In this document: positions 50,233 to 59,025 of the stretch, piece by piece
Position numbering within the stretch: position 1 is the first letter of the stretch
How the letters are laid out: every line of letters starts with the position of its first letter
From: Sphingomonadales bacterium UBA2683
GTDB lineage: Bacteria; Pseudomonadota; Alphaproteobacteria; Sphingomonadales; Sphingomonadaceae
Length of the DNA: 64,000 bases
Direction: 5' to 3'
Assembly (NCBI GenBank): GCA_002354635.1
Contig: DELZ01000002.1
Location: forward strand, 124,001 to 188,000
Program-made: the position numbers and the translations under genes
The notes under the pieces: model-generated
What the model was told of the DNA's origin: nothing
What the model saw: only the letters and a program-made list of their open reading frames with translations
Databases searched by the model: none

Positions 50233-52341
50233 GTGCGGTTCATTTGGTTATTCAGCTTCGGCCTGGTGATTTGGGCAACCGACTGGGCACCCGCCGCTGC
50301 GAGTTCGGACTATTTTCCCGAACGCACCTGGACCCTGACCAATCGCAACCTGACGCCCGGCAGCAATCTGGCGATGCTGCAGCCGGGCAATGACACCAGG
50401 GTCAATCTGCTGCTGTTGCTGCGGGATGACCGCTTTGCCGGGGCGTCCTCCCGGCGCGGACAGGTGTTTTTCGAATGGGGGGATCTCAGCTCTGCTCTCT
50501 ACCCCGAGCCAGCCGGTCGCGATACTTACGAACCCTATTCCCATTCCCGCTGCCAAACCAACCAGTCGGGTCGCGACGCCTTCATTCATGCTGTTCGTTC
50601 GGCAAAACCGTTGCCGGAAAGGGAACGGGATCTTCTGATCGCGGTCCGGCAATCGGTTTCTCCGGACTGCGAAAACGGGGCAGAGGGCGATGACGAAATT
50701 GCCCACCTGAATCCGATACAGACCCGGACCGGACAGGATTTTGCCGCCTATCTGCGCAGTGCCCTGGCATTCTACAATGGTGATTTCGATACGGCGACCC
50801 GAGGCTTCAGTTCGCTGGTGACGGCGAAGGACAGCTGGTTGAAGGAAACATCGCTCTACATGATCGCCCGTTCCGAGCTCAATCGCTCGCAAGCCCAGGC
50901 ATTTGACAATTATGGCTATTTTGAAGGTCCGAGAACGACGGATCAAGGCGCCATCCAAAATGCCGAACGCGGATTCAAACTATATCTCAAATTATATCCG
51001 GCGGGATCCTACCGGCAATCGGCGAAAGGATTGCTTCGCCGGACCTACTGGCTGGCTGGCGAGACCGTGAAACTTTCGAACGAATATGGGGAAGTCCTGG
51101 CGAAACCGGCAACCACCGGACTGACGCTGCCTAACCTGATCCAGGAAGTGGACGACAAGCTGTTGTCGACCTTGTCCCGGAACAGCGACACCAAGGATCC
51201 CGAGCTGCTGGCGATGGTCGCGCTCTATCGCATGCGCAAGCCCTATGATCCCTACGAAGGGGAGGACGCAAGGCCAGCGATCACGCGGAGCGAGATCGAG
51301 GCGATGCGCGAAGCACTGTCCAGCCGTGCCGGTTTGTACGACTATCTATTGGCGGCGCAGGCATTCTATGTCGGGGGCGATCCCGGACTGGCGCTGCGGT
51401 TGATTCCGGATGATGCCCGGCAGGCGCGCTACGGATATCTGGCCTTCAGCCGCCAGGTGCTGCGCGGCCAGGCGCTTGAAGCCGTCGGCGACCGCAACGC
51501 CCGCGGCTTCTGGCAGCAGCTTGTTTCGGGCTCCGATCCCCATTATCAGCGCGGTGTCGTCGAACTGGCCTTGGCGATGAACCTTGAGCGCGGTGGGGCG
51601 GTCGACGATGTCTTCGCTGCCAATTCTGCCGTGGAAACGCCGGTATTGCGGGAAATATTGCTCCAGTTTTCAGCCGGACCATCGCTGCTTCGCACCCAGG
51701 CCAAAAATCGCGCCGTGGGACAGCGCGAGCGTGATTTGGCTCTCTATGTGTTGCTGTACAGGCAATTGACCCATGGCGCCTATTCGGCCTTTCTGACCGA
51801 TCTCGCTCTTGTGCCGCCCGGCGCAAAACAGGATGGCCCCTTCTACAACAGCCAGACCGAAAATAATTACGACTATCAGGAAGAACCCGGACCCATTCCC
51901 CTGGGGCTGTATACAAAATTTGCCGAGACCAATGAATTCCGTTGTCCTGTGCTGAAGCAAACCGCCCAGATGCTGGCAGCCGATCCGGATAGCCCTCGCG
52001 CCTTGCTGTGCCTGGCCGACTTCCTTCGCCTGGCCGGTTTTGATCGCTACTGGATGGATGAGCAGCCCGAACCAGGGCGCCTGGGGGGCAGCAAATCGCC
52101 TTTCCCCGCACCGAAATTCTCCCGCCTTGAAGCCTATAAGCAGATTATCGGACACCGGACGGCCAGCGCCGATGACCGGTCCTATGCGCTTTACCGGGCC
52201 GTGTGGTGCTACGGACCCGCCGGCGTCAACAGTTGCGGCGGCGTCGAAGTCGACGTGGATCAGCGCGCGGCATGGTTTCGGGAGTTGAAAAGCCGCTATC
52301 CCGCTTCGCGCTGGGCGCAAAAACTCAAATTCTACTGGTAG
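50233..52341 (+). CDS. Exported large hypothetical protein with TPR-like repeats
   Basis: A 702-residue exported protein: the GTG start at 50233 has GAGGGGGA upstream, and the signal peptide is about 1-24 (ends PAAASS). The mature region is helical and TPR-like (RSALAFYNGDFDTATRGF, GDRNARGFWQQL, IEAMREALSSR). It has Cys in QTNQSGR and SPDCENG regions and a C-terminal stretch with Cys and Trp (AVWCYGPAGVNSCGG). I do not recognise a named family. It is 3 nt upstream of the DUF3142 lipoprotein gene, so the two likely act together in the envelope. Confidence 0.75.
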   Translation: MRFIWLFSFGLVIWATDWAPAAASSDYFPERTWTLTNRNLTPGSNLAMLQPGNDTRVNLLLLLRDDRFAGASSRRGQVFFEWGDLSSALYPEPAGRDTYEPYSHSRCQTNQSGRDAFIHAVRSAKPLPERERDLLIAVRQSVSPDCENGAEGDDEIAHLNPIQTRTGQDFAAYLRSALAFYNGDFDTATRGFSSLVTAKDSWLKETSLYMIARSELNRSQAQAFDNYGYFEGPRTTDQGAIQNAERGFKLYLKLYPAGSYRQSAKGLLRRTYWLAGETVKLSNEYGEVLAKPATTGLTLPNLIQEVDDKLLSTLSRNSDTKDPELLAMVALYRMRKPYDPYEGEDARPAITRSEIEAMREALSSRAGLYDYLLAAQAFYVGGDPGLALRLIPDDARQARYGYLAFSRQVLRGQALEAVGDRNARGFWQQLVSGSDPHYQRGVVELALAMNLERGGAVDDVFAANSAVETPVLREILLQFSAGPSLLRTQAKNRAVGQRERDLALYVLLYRQLTHGAYSAFLTDLALVPPGAKQDGPFYNSQTENNYDYQEEPGPIPLGLYTKFAETNEFRCPVLKQTAQMLAADPDSPRALLCLADFLRLAGFDRYWMDEQPEPGRLGGSKSPFPAPKFSRLEAYKQIIGHRTASADDRSYALYRAVWCYGPAGVNSCGGVEVDVDQRAAWFRELKSRYPASRWAQKLKFYW

Positions 52342-52343
52342 GC

Positions 52344-53081
52344 TTGGTCCGCACCCTATCCCTGCTAATCCTGATCCTCGGCCTGGCCGGCTGCGATCAG
52401 GCCGGCGTGCCCGACCCGCAGCCTGTGGTCGCCGCAGACCATGACAGTTTCTGGCTTTGGGCAGGGGTAAGGCCGCAGCCCGTCCTGGATCAGGCCCGCT
52501 CAATCTACATTTTGGCGGGGGAAGTGAGGGCGCACGATCCAGCGCAATTCCGGCTTTTGCGACCAGTCACGCCTGTCCTGCCGCAGGGCGATCTCTGGCT
52601 GGTGGTGCGGGTCGAAACGCTCGACTGGCAGCCCGCCGTGGAGCGAAAGATACTCGCGCTGGCCGAAAAATGGGACCGGCCCGATCATCCACTTACCGGG
52701 GTCCAGATCGATTTTGACGCGCACACACGCAATTTGAAGCGCTATTCGTTTTTCTTGCGGACCTTCCGCGAGGCTCTGCCCAATCGTTTCCAGCTGTCGA
52801 TCACCGGCTTGCTCGACTGGAGCGCAAATGGCGATCCGGCTTCACTGGCTGCTCTGGCGGATATTGTCGACGAAGCGGTTTTCCAGACCTATCAGGCCCG
52901 CGAGACGATTCCAGGATATGAGCGGTGGCTGGAACGGCTGGAGGATCTGCCGATGCCGTTTCGCCTGGGTCTGGTCGAGGGCGGGCAATGGCGGGCACCC
53001 GAACATCTCGACGAAATTGCAAATTTTCGCGGATATGTCGTGTTTCTGGTAAATTCATCCGAGGAGCAGGCGCCGGATTAA
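52344..53081 (+). CDS. DUF3142-like lipoprotein
   Basis: 245 residues from the TTG at 52344, immediately after the upstream stop. The signal sequence ends in the lipobox LGLAGC. The mature protein has TGVQIDFDAHTRNLKRYSFF and SITGLLDWS, which suggest a TIM-barrel, glycosidase-like fold as in DUF3142. The conserved DFD may be catalytic. It is probably coupled to the 702-residue TPR-like gene and may act on an envelope carbohydrate; this is an inference. Confidence 0.7.
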   Translation: MVRTLSLLILILGLAGCDQAGVPDPQPVVAADHDSFWLWAGVRPQPVLDQARSIYILAGEVRAHDPAQFRLLRPVTPVLPQGDLWLVVRVETLDWQPAVERKILALAEKWDRPDHPLTGVQIDFDAHTRNLKRYSFFLRTFREALPNRFQLSITGLLDWSANGDPASLAALADIVDEAVFQTYQARETIPGYERWLERLEDLPMPFRLGLVEGGQWRAPEHLDEIANFRGYVVFLVNSSEEQAPD

Positions 53082-53184
53082 TGTCCGGTAAAGCTGCAAG
53101 CGAACAGGGAGTATTGAGCAACTCCAGCGGTTTTTTTGCTTTATTCTTGGCTGGACGAAAACAAGCGGTTAAGAGGTCTGCCAT

Positions 53185-53970
53185 ATGACAAAACACATTT
53201 TCAAATGGGCCGTGATAGGTCTCTCCGCCACGATGCTTTCCGGTTGTGCGTTGTTCGGTGGCGGCAGCGCCGGTCGCGGCACCGACACACGCTATGTCGC
53301 GCGCGATGTCGATACGCTCTACAATGCGGCCAAGGATCGCCTGGATCGCGGGCAGTACAAGATTGCCGCCGCGCTGTTCGACGAAGTCGAACGCCAGCAT
53401 CCCTATTCGCCCTGGGCCCGCCGCGCGCAGCAGATGAGTGCGTTCAGCTATTATCTGGCGAATGACTATAACAAGGCGATCGAATCATCCCGCCGTTTCC
53501 TGTCGATCCATCCGGGTAACAAGGACGCACCTTATGCCTATTATCTGATCGCGCTCTGCTATTACGAGCAGATCAGCGACGTGACCCGGGACCAGAAGAT
53601 CACCGAACAGGCGCTTGCGTCGCTGGGCGAAGTCGCCCGCCGCTATCCCAACTCGCGCTATGCCGCCGATGCCAAGCTGAAAATGGATCTGGTCAACGAC
53701 CATCTGGCCGGCAAGGAAATGGAAATTGGCCGTTTTTACCAGCGGCGCGGAAAATGGCTGGCTGCAACCATCCGCTTTCGCACGGTGATCGAAAAATATG
53801 AAACCACAACGCATACGCCGGAAGCGCTGATGCGATTGACCGAATCCTATCTCGCTCTGGGTATCCCTGTGGAGGCGAAGAAGACCGCCGCGGTTCTGGG
53901 CGCCAACTATCCCGGTACCGAATGGTACGAGCGGGCCTATGAGCTGGTCAACAAGCATGGTGCCACTTAG
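53185..53970 (+). CDS. Outer-membrane assembly lipoprotein BamD
   Basis: 261 residues. The lipobox LSGC (Cys21) marks a lipoprotein. Five TPR-type repeats follow (LYNAAKDRLDRGQYKIAAAL, PYSPWARRAQQMSAF, and others to the C-terminus). BamD is the essential partner of BamA in outer-membrane beta-barrel insertion. It is 57 nt before recN, an arrangement common in sphingomonads. Confidence 0.95.
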   Translation: MTKHIFKWAVIGLSATMLSGCALFGGGSAGRGTDTRYVARDVDTLYNAAKDRLDRGQYKIAAALFDEVERQHPYSPWARRAQQMSAFSYYLANDYNKAIESSRRFLSIHPGNKDAPYAYYLIALCYYEQISDVTRDQKITEQALASLGEVARRYPNSRYAADAKLKMDLVNDHLAGKEMEIGRFYQRRGKWLAATIRFRTVIEKYETTTHTPEALMRLTESYLALGIPVEAKKTAAVLGANYPGTEWYERAYELVNKHGAT

Positions 53971-54026
53971 CATCATCCATGCTGCAATGCGTTGCAGCTA
54001 GGGTAAACCTGATTTAAGAGGGCACT

Positions 54027-55691
54027 GTGCTGCAGTCCCTTTCCATCCGCGATATTGTACTGATCGAGGCGCTCGATCTCGAGTTCGGGCCGGGCCTGAC
54101 CGTACTCACCGGCGAGACCGGGGCCGGCAAATCGATCCTGCTCGACAGCCTCGGACTGGCGCTCGGCAACCGGGCAGACAGCGGGCTGGTCCGGCAGGGC
54201 ACCGAAAAAGCCCAGGTTACCGCCAGTTTTGCCTCACCTGCTCCCGGTAGCAGGCTCGCTGCCACGCTTGCGGACAATGATATCGAAATCGAACCCGGCG
54301 AACCGCTGATCATCAAGCGGTCGGTCAAGGCCGACGGCGGCAGCCGCGCCTTCATCAATGACCAGCCCTGTTCGGCGACCCTGCTGCGGACCGTGGGCGG
54401 GCAGCTGCTCGAAATTCATGGCCAGCATGATGACCGCGGCCTGATCAATCCCAAGGGGCACCGGGCGCTGCTCGATGCCTTTGCCGGCGTCGAGGCCGCT
54501 GCGGTGCGCGAGGCCTTTGACGCCTGGCAGGCGGCGAAAGCGGCGCTGGAACAGGCGAAAGCGGATGTCGAGGCGGCCGAGCAGGACCGCGACTATCTCG
54601 AGCATAGCGTGGCCGAACTGGCCAAGTTCGCGCCGCAGCCGGGCGAGGAACAGGAGCTGGCGCTGGAGCGGGCGACGATGATGAAGGGCGAGAAGCTGAC
54701 CGGCGATCTCGAGGCGATTCGCTCGGCGTTTGACGGCTCCAATGGCGGCCTGGCCTCGCTCCGTGCAGCGGCGCGGCGGCTCGACCGGATTGCCGAGGAT
54801 CACCCGTTGCTCAAGGAGGCGCTGGAGGCGCTGGATCGCGCGATCATCGATGCCGGCGAGGCCGAGGACAAGCTCGACGAAGCGGCGGCGGCGCTGTCTT
54901 TCGACCCGCAGCGACTCGACGATATGGAGACCCGGCTGTTCGATCTCAGGGGGCTGGCGCGCAAGCACCGGGTGGACCCGGACCAGCTCTCTAACCTGCT
55001 GAATGACCTGCAGAACAAGCTGGCGGCGATCAGCGATGGTGGCCGGACATTGGAAGAATTGGAAGCATGTTTGCTCCGCTCGAAGGCCGCTTATGTGGAA
55101 GCCGCTGAAAATCTGCGGGCGCAGCGGGCGAAAGCGGCGAAGGCGCTCGACAAGGCGGTAGCCGGAGAGCTGGCGCCGCTCAAGCTGGATGCGGCACGAT
55201 TTGGGACTTTACTTGAACAATTGCCCGAAGAGCATTGGAATAAAGGAGGAATGGACCGGATCGAGTTTCTGATTTCGACCAACCCCGGAGCGCCTCTCGC
55301 TCCGCTCGGCAAGATTGCGTCCGGGGGTGAACTTTCGCGGTTCATTCTGGCATTAAAGGTCGCTTTGGCGGAAGAATATGGCCTGAAATCGATCATTTTT
55401 GACGAAGTCGACCGCGGTGTCGGCGGTGCCGTGGCCTCGGCGATCGGCGACCGCCTGTCGCGCCTGTCGAAGGGCGCGCAGCTGCTGGTCGTCACCCACA
55501 GCCCACAGGTCGCCTCCAAGGGCGATGCGCATATGCTGATCAACAAGTCGCTCAGCGGCACCGTCTCGCGCACCGATGTCCGCGCGCTGGATGACGAGGG
55601 GCGGCGGCAGGAAATCGCGCGGATGCTGTCGGGGGCGGATGTGACCGACGAGGCGAGGGCGCAGGCGGATCGGTTGCTGGAGGGGGTTTGA
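54027..55691 (+). CDS. DNA repair protein RecN
   Basis: 554 residues, an SMC-like ATPase that acts in recombinational repair of double-strand breaks. Walker A GETGAGKS is at 29-36, the coiled-coil region is about 155-370, the signature region IASGGELSRFILALKVAL, and Walker B IIFDEVDRGVGG near residue 454. The GTG start gives the typical MLQSLSIRDIVLIE. The small membrane gene begins at the next base. Confidence 0.96.
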   Translation: MLQSLSIRDIVLIEALDLEFGPGLTVLTGETGAGKSILLDSLGLALGNRADSGLVRQGTEKAQVTASFASPAPGSRLAATLADNDIEIEPGEPLIIKRSVKADGGSRAFINDQPCSATLLRTVGGQLLEIHGQHDDRGLINPKGHRALLDAFAGVEAAAVREAFDAWQAAKAALEQAKADVEAAEQDRDYLEHSVAELAKFAPQPGEEQELALERATMMKGEKLTGDLEAIRSAFDGSNGGLASLRAAARRLDRIAEDHPLLKEALEALDRAIIDAGEAEDKLDEAAAALSFDPQRLDDMETRLFDLRGLARKHRVDPDQLSNLLNDLQNKLAAISDGGRTLEELEACLLRSKAAYVEAAENLRAQRAKAAKALDKAVAGELAPLKLDAARFGTLLEQLPEEHWNKGGMDRIEFLISTNPGAPLAPLGKIASGGELSRFILALKVALAEEYGLKSIIFDEVDRGVGGAVASAIGDRLSRLSKGAQLLVVTHSPQVASKGDAHMLINKSLSGTVSRTDVRALDDEGRRQEIARMLSGADVTDEARAQADRLLEGV

Positions 55692-56012
55692 GTGGGCCGC
55701 AACTTATTTTCAACCACAAACCCACTGATGTTTTTCCTGCTCATGTTGAGCGGCATATTCTTTTTGGTCGTTTCAATTTTGGCCTTGGGTGCGCTTGTTT
55801 TCCTCCTTTTTATGGTTTTTTCGACGGGAGAAGACCTCCACCTCATTCCGCTCGTCATGATCCTTGGTTTAATAGTCATAGGGCTATGGAATATGATCGA
55901 CGCTGGAAGAATGATGGGCAAGGTCGAACCCCGAATTTTGGTGATGATCTTTATAAGGTCCGTAATCGCTTTGATCCCGGTAGCTTTGGTACTTTTGTTT
56001 TTGGATCGATGA
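55692..56012 (+). CDS. Small integral membrane protein, 106 aa
   Basis: The GTG start abuts the recN stop. Three hydrophobic segments (about 10-42, 52-68 and 82-104) make this a probable inner-membrane protein. There is no recognisable family. AT-richer and with shorter intergenic spacing than its neighbours. It could be a late acquisition; a palindromic repeat begins 52 nt downstream. Confidence 0.5.
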   Translation: MGRNLFSTTNPLMFFLLMLSGIFFLVVSILALGALVFLLFMVFSTGEDLHLIPLVMILGLIVIGLWNMIDAGRMMGKVEPRILVMIFIRSVIALIPVALVLLFLDR

Positions 56013-56063
56013 CGCTCACACCTATCATCTTCCAATTAGCAAACGAACGAGTGCTCCCACTTA

Positions 56064-56174
56064 AGCCCCTCCTTTTTAAAGGAGGGGTTGGGGTGGTTTC
56101 GTGCCGCTTGTCGCTGCGCGAGCGATGTTTGCACATCGCCACCACCCCAACCCCTCCTCTGAAGAGGAGGGGCT
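56064..56174. repeat. Palindromic repeat upstream of the DUF559 gene
   Basis: An outer pair, AGCCCCTCCTTTTT (56064-56077) with GAGGAGGGGCT near 56164-56174, is accompanied by AGGAGGGGTTGGGGTGGT and ACCACCCCAACCCCTCCT (80-97 and 141-158 area). The right end, AGAGGAGGGGCTAAGGCT, places GGAGGGG about 9 nt before the GTG start of the next gene, so the repeat seems to provide its Shine-Dalgarno sequence. Confidence 0.85.
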
Positions 56175-56180
56175 AAGGCT

Positions 56181-56588
56181 GTGACTGACCGCGCTACCCT
56201 TCTCGCCCGCGCGAGGGAAATGCGGCGCAATCCGACCGAACCGGAAAAGCGGCTTTGGCGGCATCTTTCGGGTTCTCAGCTGGGTGGCCACAAATTCCGG
56301 CGGCAGGCGGTGATTGATTATTATATCGCCGATTTCTTCTGCCCGCTTAAAAAGCTGATTGTTGAAGTGGATGGTGATACGCATGATATCGAGGCGGACT
56401 TTAAGCGCGATGACCGTCTGCGGAGCAAGGGATATCGGACGGTGCGTTTTGGCAATGGGGATGTGATCGGGAATATGGAGGGGGTCTTGACGGTGTTGAT
56501 GGATGCGTTGGAGGAAGCGCCGGATCGGTGGGTTAAGCGTCAGGCCTCCACCACCCCAAACCCCTCCTCTAAAGAGGAGGGGCTTTAG
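56181..56588 (+). CDS. DUF559 (Vsr-like) endonuclease-domain protein
   Basis: 135 residues from the GTG at 56181. TEPEKRLWRHLSGSQLGGHK, IVEVDGDTHD and FKRDDRLRSKGYRTVRFGN are the DUF559 signatures, a fold shared with very-short-patch repair and restriction-like nucleases. The last ~14 residues (ASTTPNPSSKEEGL) are encoded by a palindromic repeat (from 56549), so the native C-terminus is probably replaced. The substrate is unknown. Confidence 0.88.
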   Translation: MTDRATLLARAREMRRNPTEPEKRLWRHLSGSQLGGHKFRRQAVIDYYIADFFCPLKKLIVEVDGDTHDIEADFKRDDRLRSKGYRTVRFGNGDVIGNMEGVLTVLMDALEEAPDRWVKRQASTTPNPSSKEEGL

Positions 56589-56663
56589 TGACCGATGGCC
56601 TCACCAAAGCCGCTTATGGTAGCATTGCACTATTCAAGCCCCTCCTTTTTAAAGGAGGGGCTT
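56549..56663. repeat. Inverted repeat pair spanning the DUF559 3' end and the ligA start
   Basis: The left part (56549-56585: CACCACCCCAAACCCCTCCT..., then AGAGGAGGGGCTT) overlaps the end of the DUF559 frame. The right part (56636-56663: AAGCCCCTCCTTTTTAAAGG..., GGCTT) ends 3 bp before the ligA GTG start. GGAGGGG in the right part sits about 7 nt before that start. Confidence 0.85.
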
Positions 56664-56666
56664 ATC

Positions 56667-59000
56667 GTGACTGAAAACCTCTCCGAAGCCGATGCGGCAA
56701 ACGAACTGATGCGTCTCGCGCGCAAGATCGCCAAGCACAACAAGCTCTATCATGCAGAGGACAGTCCGGAAATTTCCGATGCGGACTATGATGCGCTGGT
56801 GCGGCGGAATAATGCACTGGAGGAGGCGTTTCCGCATCTGGTGCGCGACGACAGTCCCAACAAGCTGGTCGGCGCGGCGGTGGCGGCTTCGCCCTTATCG
56901 AAGGTCAAGCACGAGCAGCGGATGATGAGCCTCGACAACGGCTTTTCCGACGAGGATATCGCCGAATGGCTGGCGCGGGTGCGGCGGTTTTTGAATTTGC
57001 CGGAGGATGCGCCGGTGGCGGTGACCGCCGAGGACAAGATTGACGGGCTGTCCTGTTCGCTGCGCTATGAAAAGGGCGAGCTGGTGCTGGCGGCGACGCG
57101 CGGGGATGGGCAGGTGGGCGAGGATGTGACCGCCAATGTGCGGATGATCGGGGATATTCCGCAAATGTTGTGCCCCGGCGGAGGCCGGGGCCCAGAGTCC
57201 CTGTCGACTGGACCCCGGCCTTCGCCGGGGAACAATATCCCTGACCTGTTCGAGATCCGCGGCGAGGTCTATATGGCCAAGGCAGATTTTGCCGGGCTCA
57301 ACGAGCGGCTGATGGATGAGGGCAGGACCGATGCGGCGGCCAAGGGGGTTGAGTTCGATCCGGAAAAAATCCGCCAGTTTGCCAATCCGCGCAACGCCGC
57401 CGCCGGATCGCTGCGGCAGAAGGATGCCAATATTACGGCCAAGCGGCCGCTGAAATTCTGGGCGCATGGCTGGGGCGTGCATAGCGACCTGCCGGGCGAG
57501 ACCGCGCTCGACGTGATGGAGGCGATTGCCAGCTGGGGCGTACCGGTTTCGCCGCTGGTCCGGCGGATGGACAGTCTCGAGGAGATGCTCGGCCATTATC
57601 GTCATATCGAGGCGGAGCGGGCGGAGATGCCCTATGATATCGACGGCGTGGTCTACAAGGTCGACCGGCTCGACTGGCAGCAGCGGCTGGGCTTTGTCGC
57701 CAAGGCGCCGCGCTGGGCGATCGCGCACAAATTTCCCGCCGAGCAGGCGCAGACGACGCTGGAGAGTATCGATATCCAGGTCGGGCGCACCGGCAAGCTG
57801 ACCCCGGTCGGGCGGCTGACGCCGGTTACAGTGGGCGGCGTGGTGGTGTCCAATGTGACGCTGCACAATCGCGACGAAATTGGCCGGCTTGGCGTGCGTC
57901 CGGGTGATCGGGTGGTGATCCAGCGGGCAGGGGATGTGATTCCGCAGGTGGTCGAAAATCTCACCCGTGACGAACAACGCGAGCCTTTTCATTTTCCTGA
58001 CCATTGCCCGATTTGCGACAGCGAAGCCGTGGCCGAGGAGGGCGAGGTCGATGTGCGTTGCACCGGCGGCCTGATCTGCCCGGCGCAACGGTTCCAGCGG
58101 CTGGTCCATTTTGTCTCGCGCGTGGCGCTGGATATTGATGGGCTGGGCGAGAAAAGCATCGCCGAATTTATCGCGGCCGGCTGGCTCGAAAGTCCCGCCG
58201 ATATTTTTCGTCTGCATCAGCATCGCGCGGAGATTTTGGCGCGCGAGGGCTGGCAGGAAAAGTCTGTGGATAATCTGTTGGCGGCTGTGGAAAAGAAACG
58301 GCAGCCGGATGCGGCGCGGCTGCTGTTCGGGTTGGGGATTCGGCATATCGGGACGGTGACGGCGCGGGATTTGCTGAAGAATTTCACGACCTTGAAGCGG
58401 TTGCGTGAAGTTGCTGAACTGGCCCAGGAATCCGAAATATACCGTTCGTCTCGAGCGCAGTCGAGAGACGGGGACGCGGGGCAAGGTGTCTCGACTTCGC
58501 TCGACACGAACGGGGAGGGCGTTGCCAGTGCCTCGACTTCGCTCGACACGAACGGCGGGGACACTGCACCCGACACGAACGGAGAAGGTGGCGCGAGTCC
58601 CGAAGGGGATGTGGCCTGGGCGGAGATTACGTCTATCGATGGCGTCGGTCCCGCCGTGGCGCAGGCGCTGGCGGATTTCTTCCACGAACCGCATAACCGC
58701 GAAGTCTGGGAGGACTTGCTCAGCGAGGTTTCGCCGCCAGACTATATCGTCGAGACCCGCGACAGCGCGGTGAGCGGCAAGACCATCGTCTTTACCGGCA
58801 AGCTGGAAACGATGAGCCGCGACGAAGCCAAGGCGCAGGCCGAGGCTCTGGGGGCGAAGGCTTCCGGATCGGTCAGCGCGAAAACCGATCTGGTGGTGGC
58901 CGGACCGGGGGCGGGGTCGAAGGCAAAGAAGGCGGCGGAACTGGGGATCGAGGTGATCGACGAGGCGGCCTGGGCAGAGATTGTGGCGGCGGCGGGTTAA
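56667..59000 (+). CDS. NAD-dependent DNA ligase LigA with two repeat-encoded insertions
   Basis: 777 residues from the GTG at 56667 (VTENLSEADA), which is longer than the usual 670-720. The catalytic Lys124 is in AEDKIDGLS. Zn-finger Cys (CPIC and ICPAQ region), helix-hairpin-helix repeats and a C-terminal BRCT (about 695-775) are intact. Two in-frame insertions from palindromic repeats lie at residues ~167-190 (CPGGGRGPESLSTGPRPSPG) and ~592-642 (with STSLDTNG units). They sit in a loop of the adenylation domain and in the HhH region, so activity is likely retained. An upstream in-frame ATG at 56595 exists, but the GTG has the better ribosome binding site. Confidence 0.95.
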   Translation: MTENLSEADAANELMRLARKIAKHNKLYHAEDSPEISDADYDALVRRNNALEEAFPHLVRDDSPNKLVGAAVAASPLSKVKHEQRMMSLDNGFSDEDIAEWLARVRRFLNLPEDAPVAVTAEDKIDGLSCSLRYEKGELVLAATRGDGQVGEDVTANVRMIGDIPQMLCPGGGRGPESLSTGPRPSPGNNIPDLFEIRGEVYMAKADFAGLNERLMDEGRTDAAAKGVEFDPEKIRQFANPRNAAAGSLRQKDANITAKRPLKFWAHGWGVHSDLPGETALDVMEAIASWGVPVSPLVRRMDSLEEMLGHYRHIEAERAEMPYDIDGVVYKVDRLDWQQRLGFVAKAPRWAIAHKFPAEQAQTTLESIDIQVGRTGKLTPVGRLTPVTVGGVVVSNVTLHNRDEIGRLGVRPGDRVVIQRAGDVIPQVVENLTRDEQREPFHFPDHCPICDSEAVAEEGEVDVRCTGGLICPAQRFQRLVHFVSRVALDIDGLGEKSIAEFIAAGWLESPADIFRLHQHRAEILAREGWQEKSVDNLLAAVEKKRQPDAARLLFGLGIRHIGTVTARDLLKNFTTLKRLREVAELAQESEIYRSSRAQSRDGDAGQGVSTSLDTNGEGVASASTSLDTNGGDTAPDTNGEGGASPEGDVAWAEITSIDGVGPAVAQALADFFHEPHNREVWEDLLSEVSPPDYIVETRDSAVSGKTIVFTGKLETMSRDEAKAQAEALGAKASGSVSAKTDLVVAGPGAGSKAKKAAELGIEVIDEAAWAEIVAAAG
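57173..57230. repeat. Palindromic repeat in frame in the ligA adenylation domain
   Basis: CCCCGGCGGAGGCCGGGG (57173-57190) and CCCCGGCCTTCGCCGGGG (57213-57230) are complementary in 17 of 18 positions. They add about 22 residues (rich in Gly, Pro, Ser) without a stop codon, between DIPQM and the FEIRGEVYM strand. Confidence 0.9.
58442..58582. repeat. Multi-copy palindromic repeat in frame in ligA
   Basis: CCGTTCGT (58442-58449) pairs with ACGAACGG (58506-58513). The unit TCGACTTCGCTCGACACGAA is present at about 58491 and 58533, with a truncated CGACACGAACGG at 58571-58582. The protein reads STSLDTNG twice and DTNG once more. It looks like repeat insertion followed by local duplication. Confidence 0.88.
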
Positions 59001-59025
59001 TACGAACCATCGTCGATCCCCAAAA

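Noticed and set aside
53100..53150. Terminator before bamD
   Set aside because: There is a T-run after GCGG, but the preceding stem (GGAGT/ACTCC) has only five pairs with an eight-base loop; too weak to list.
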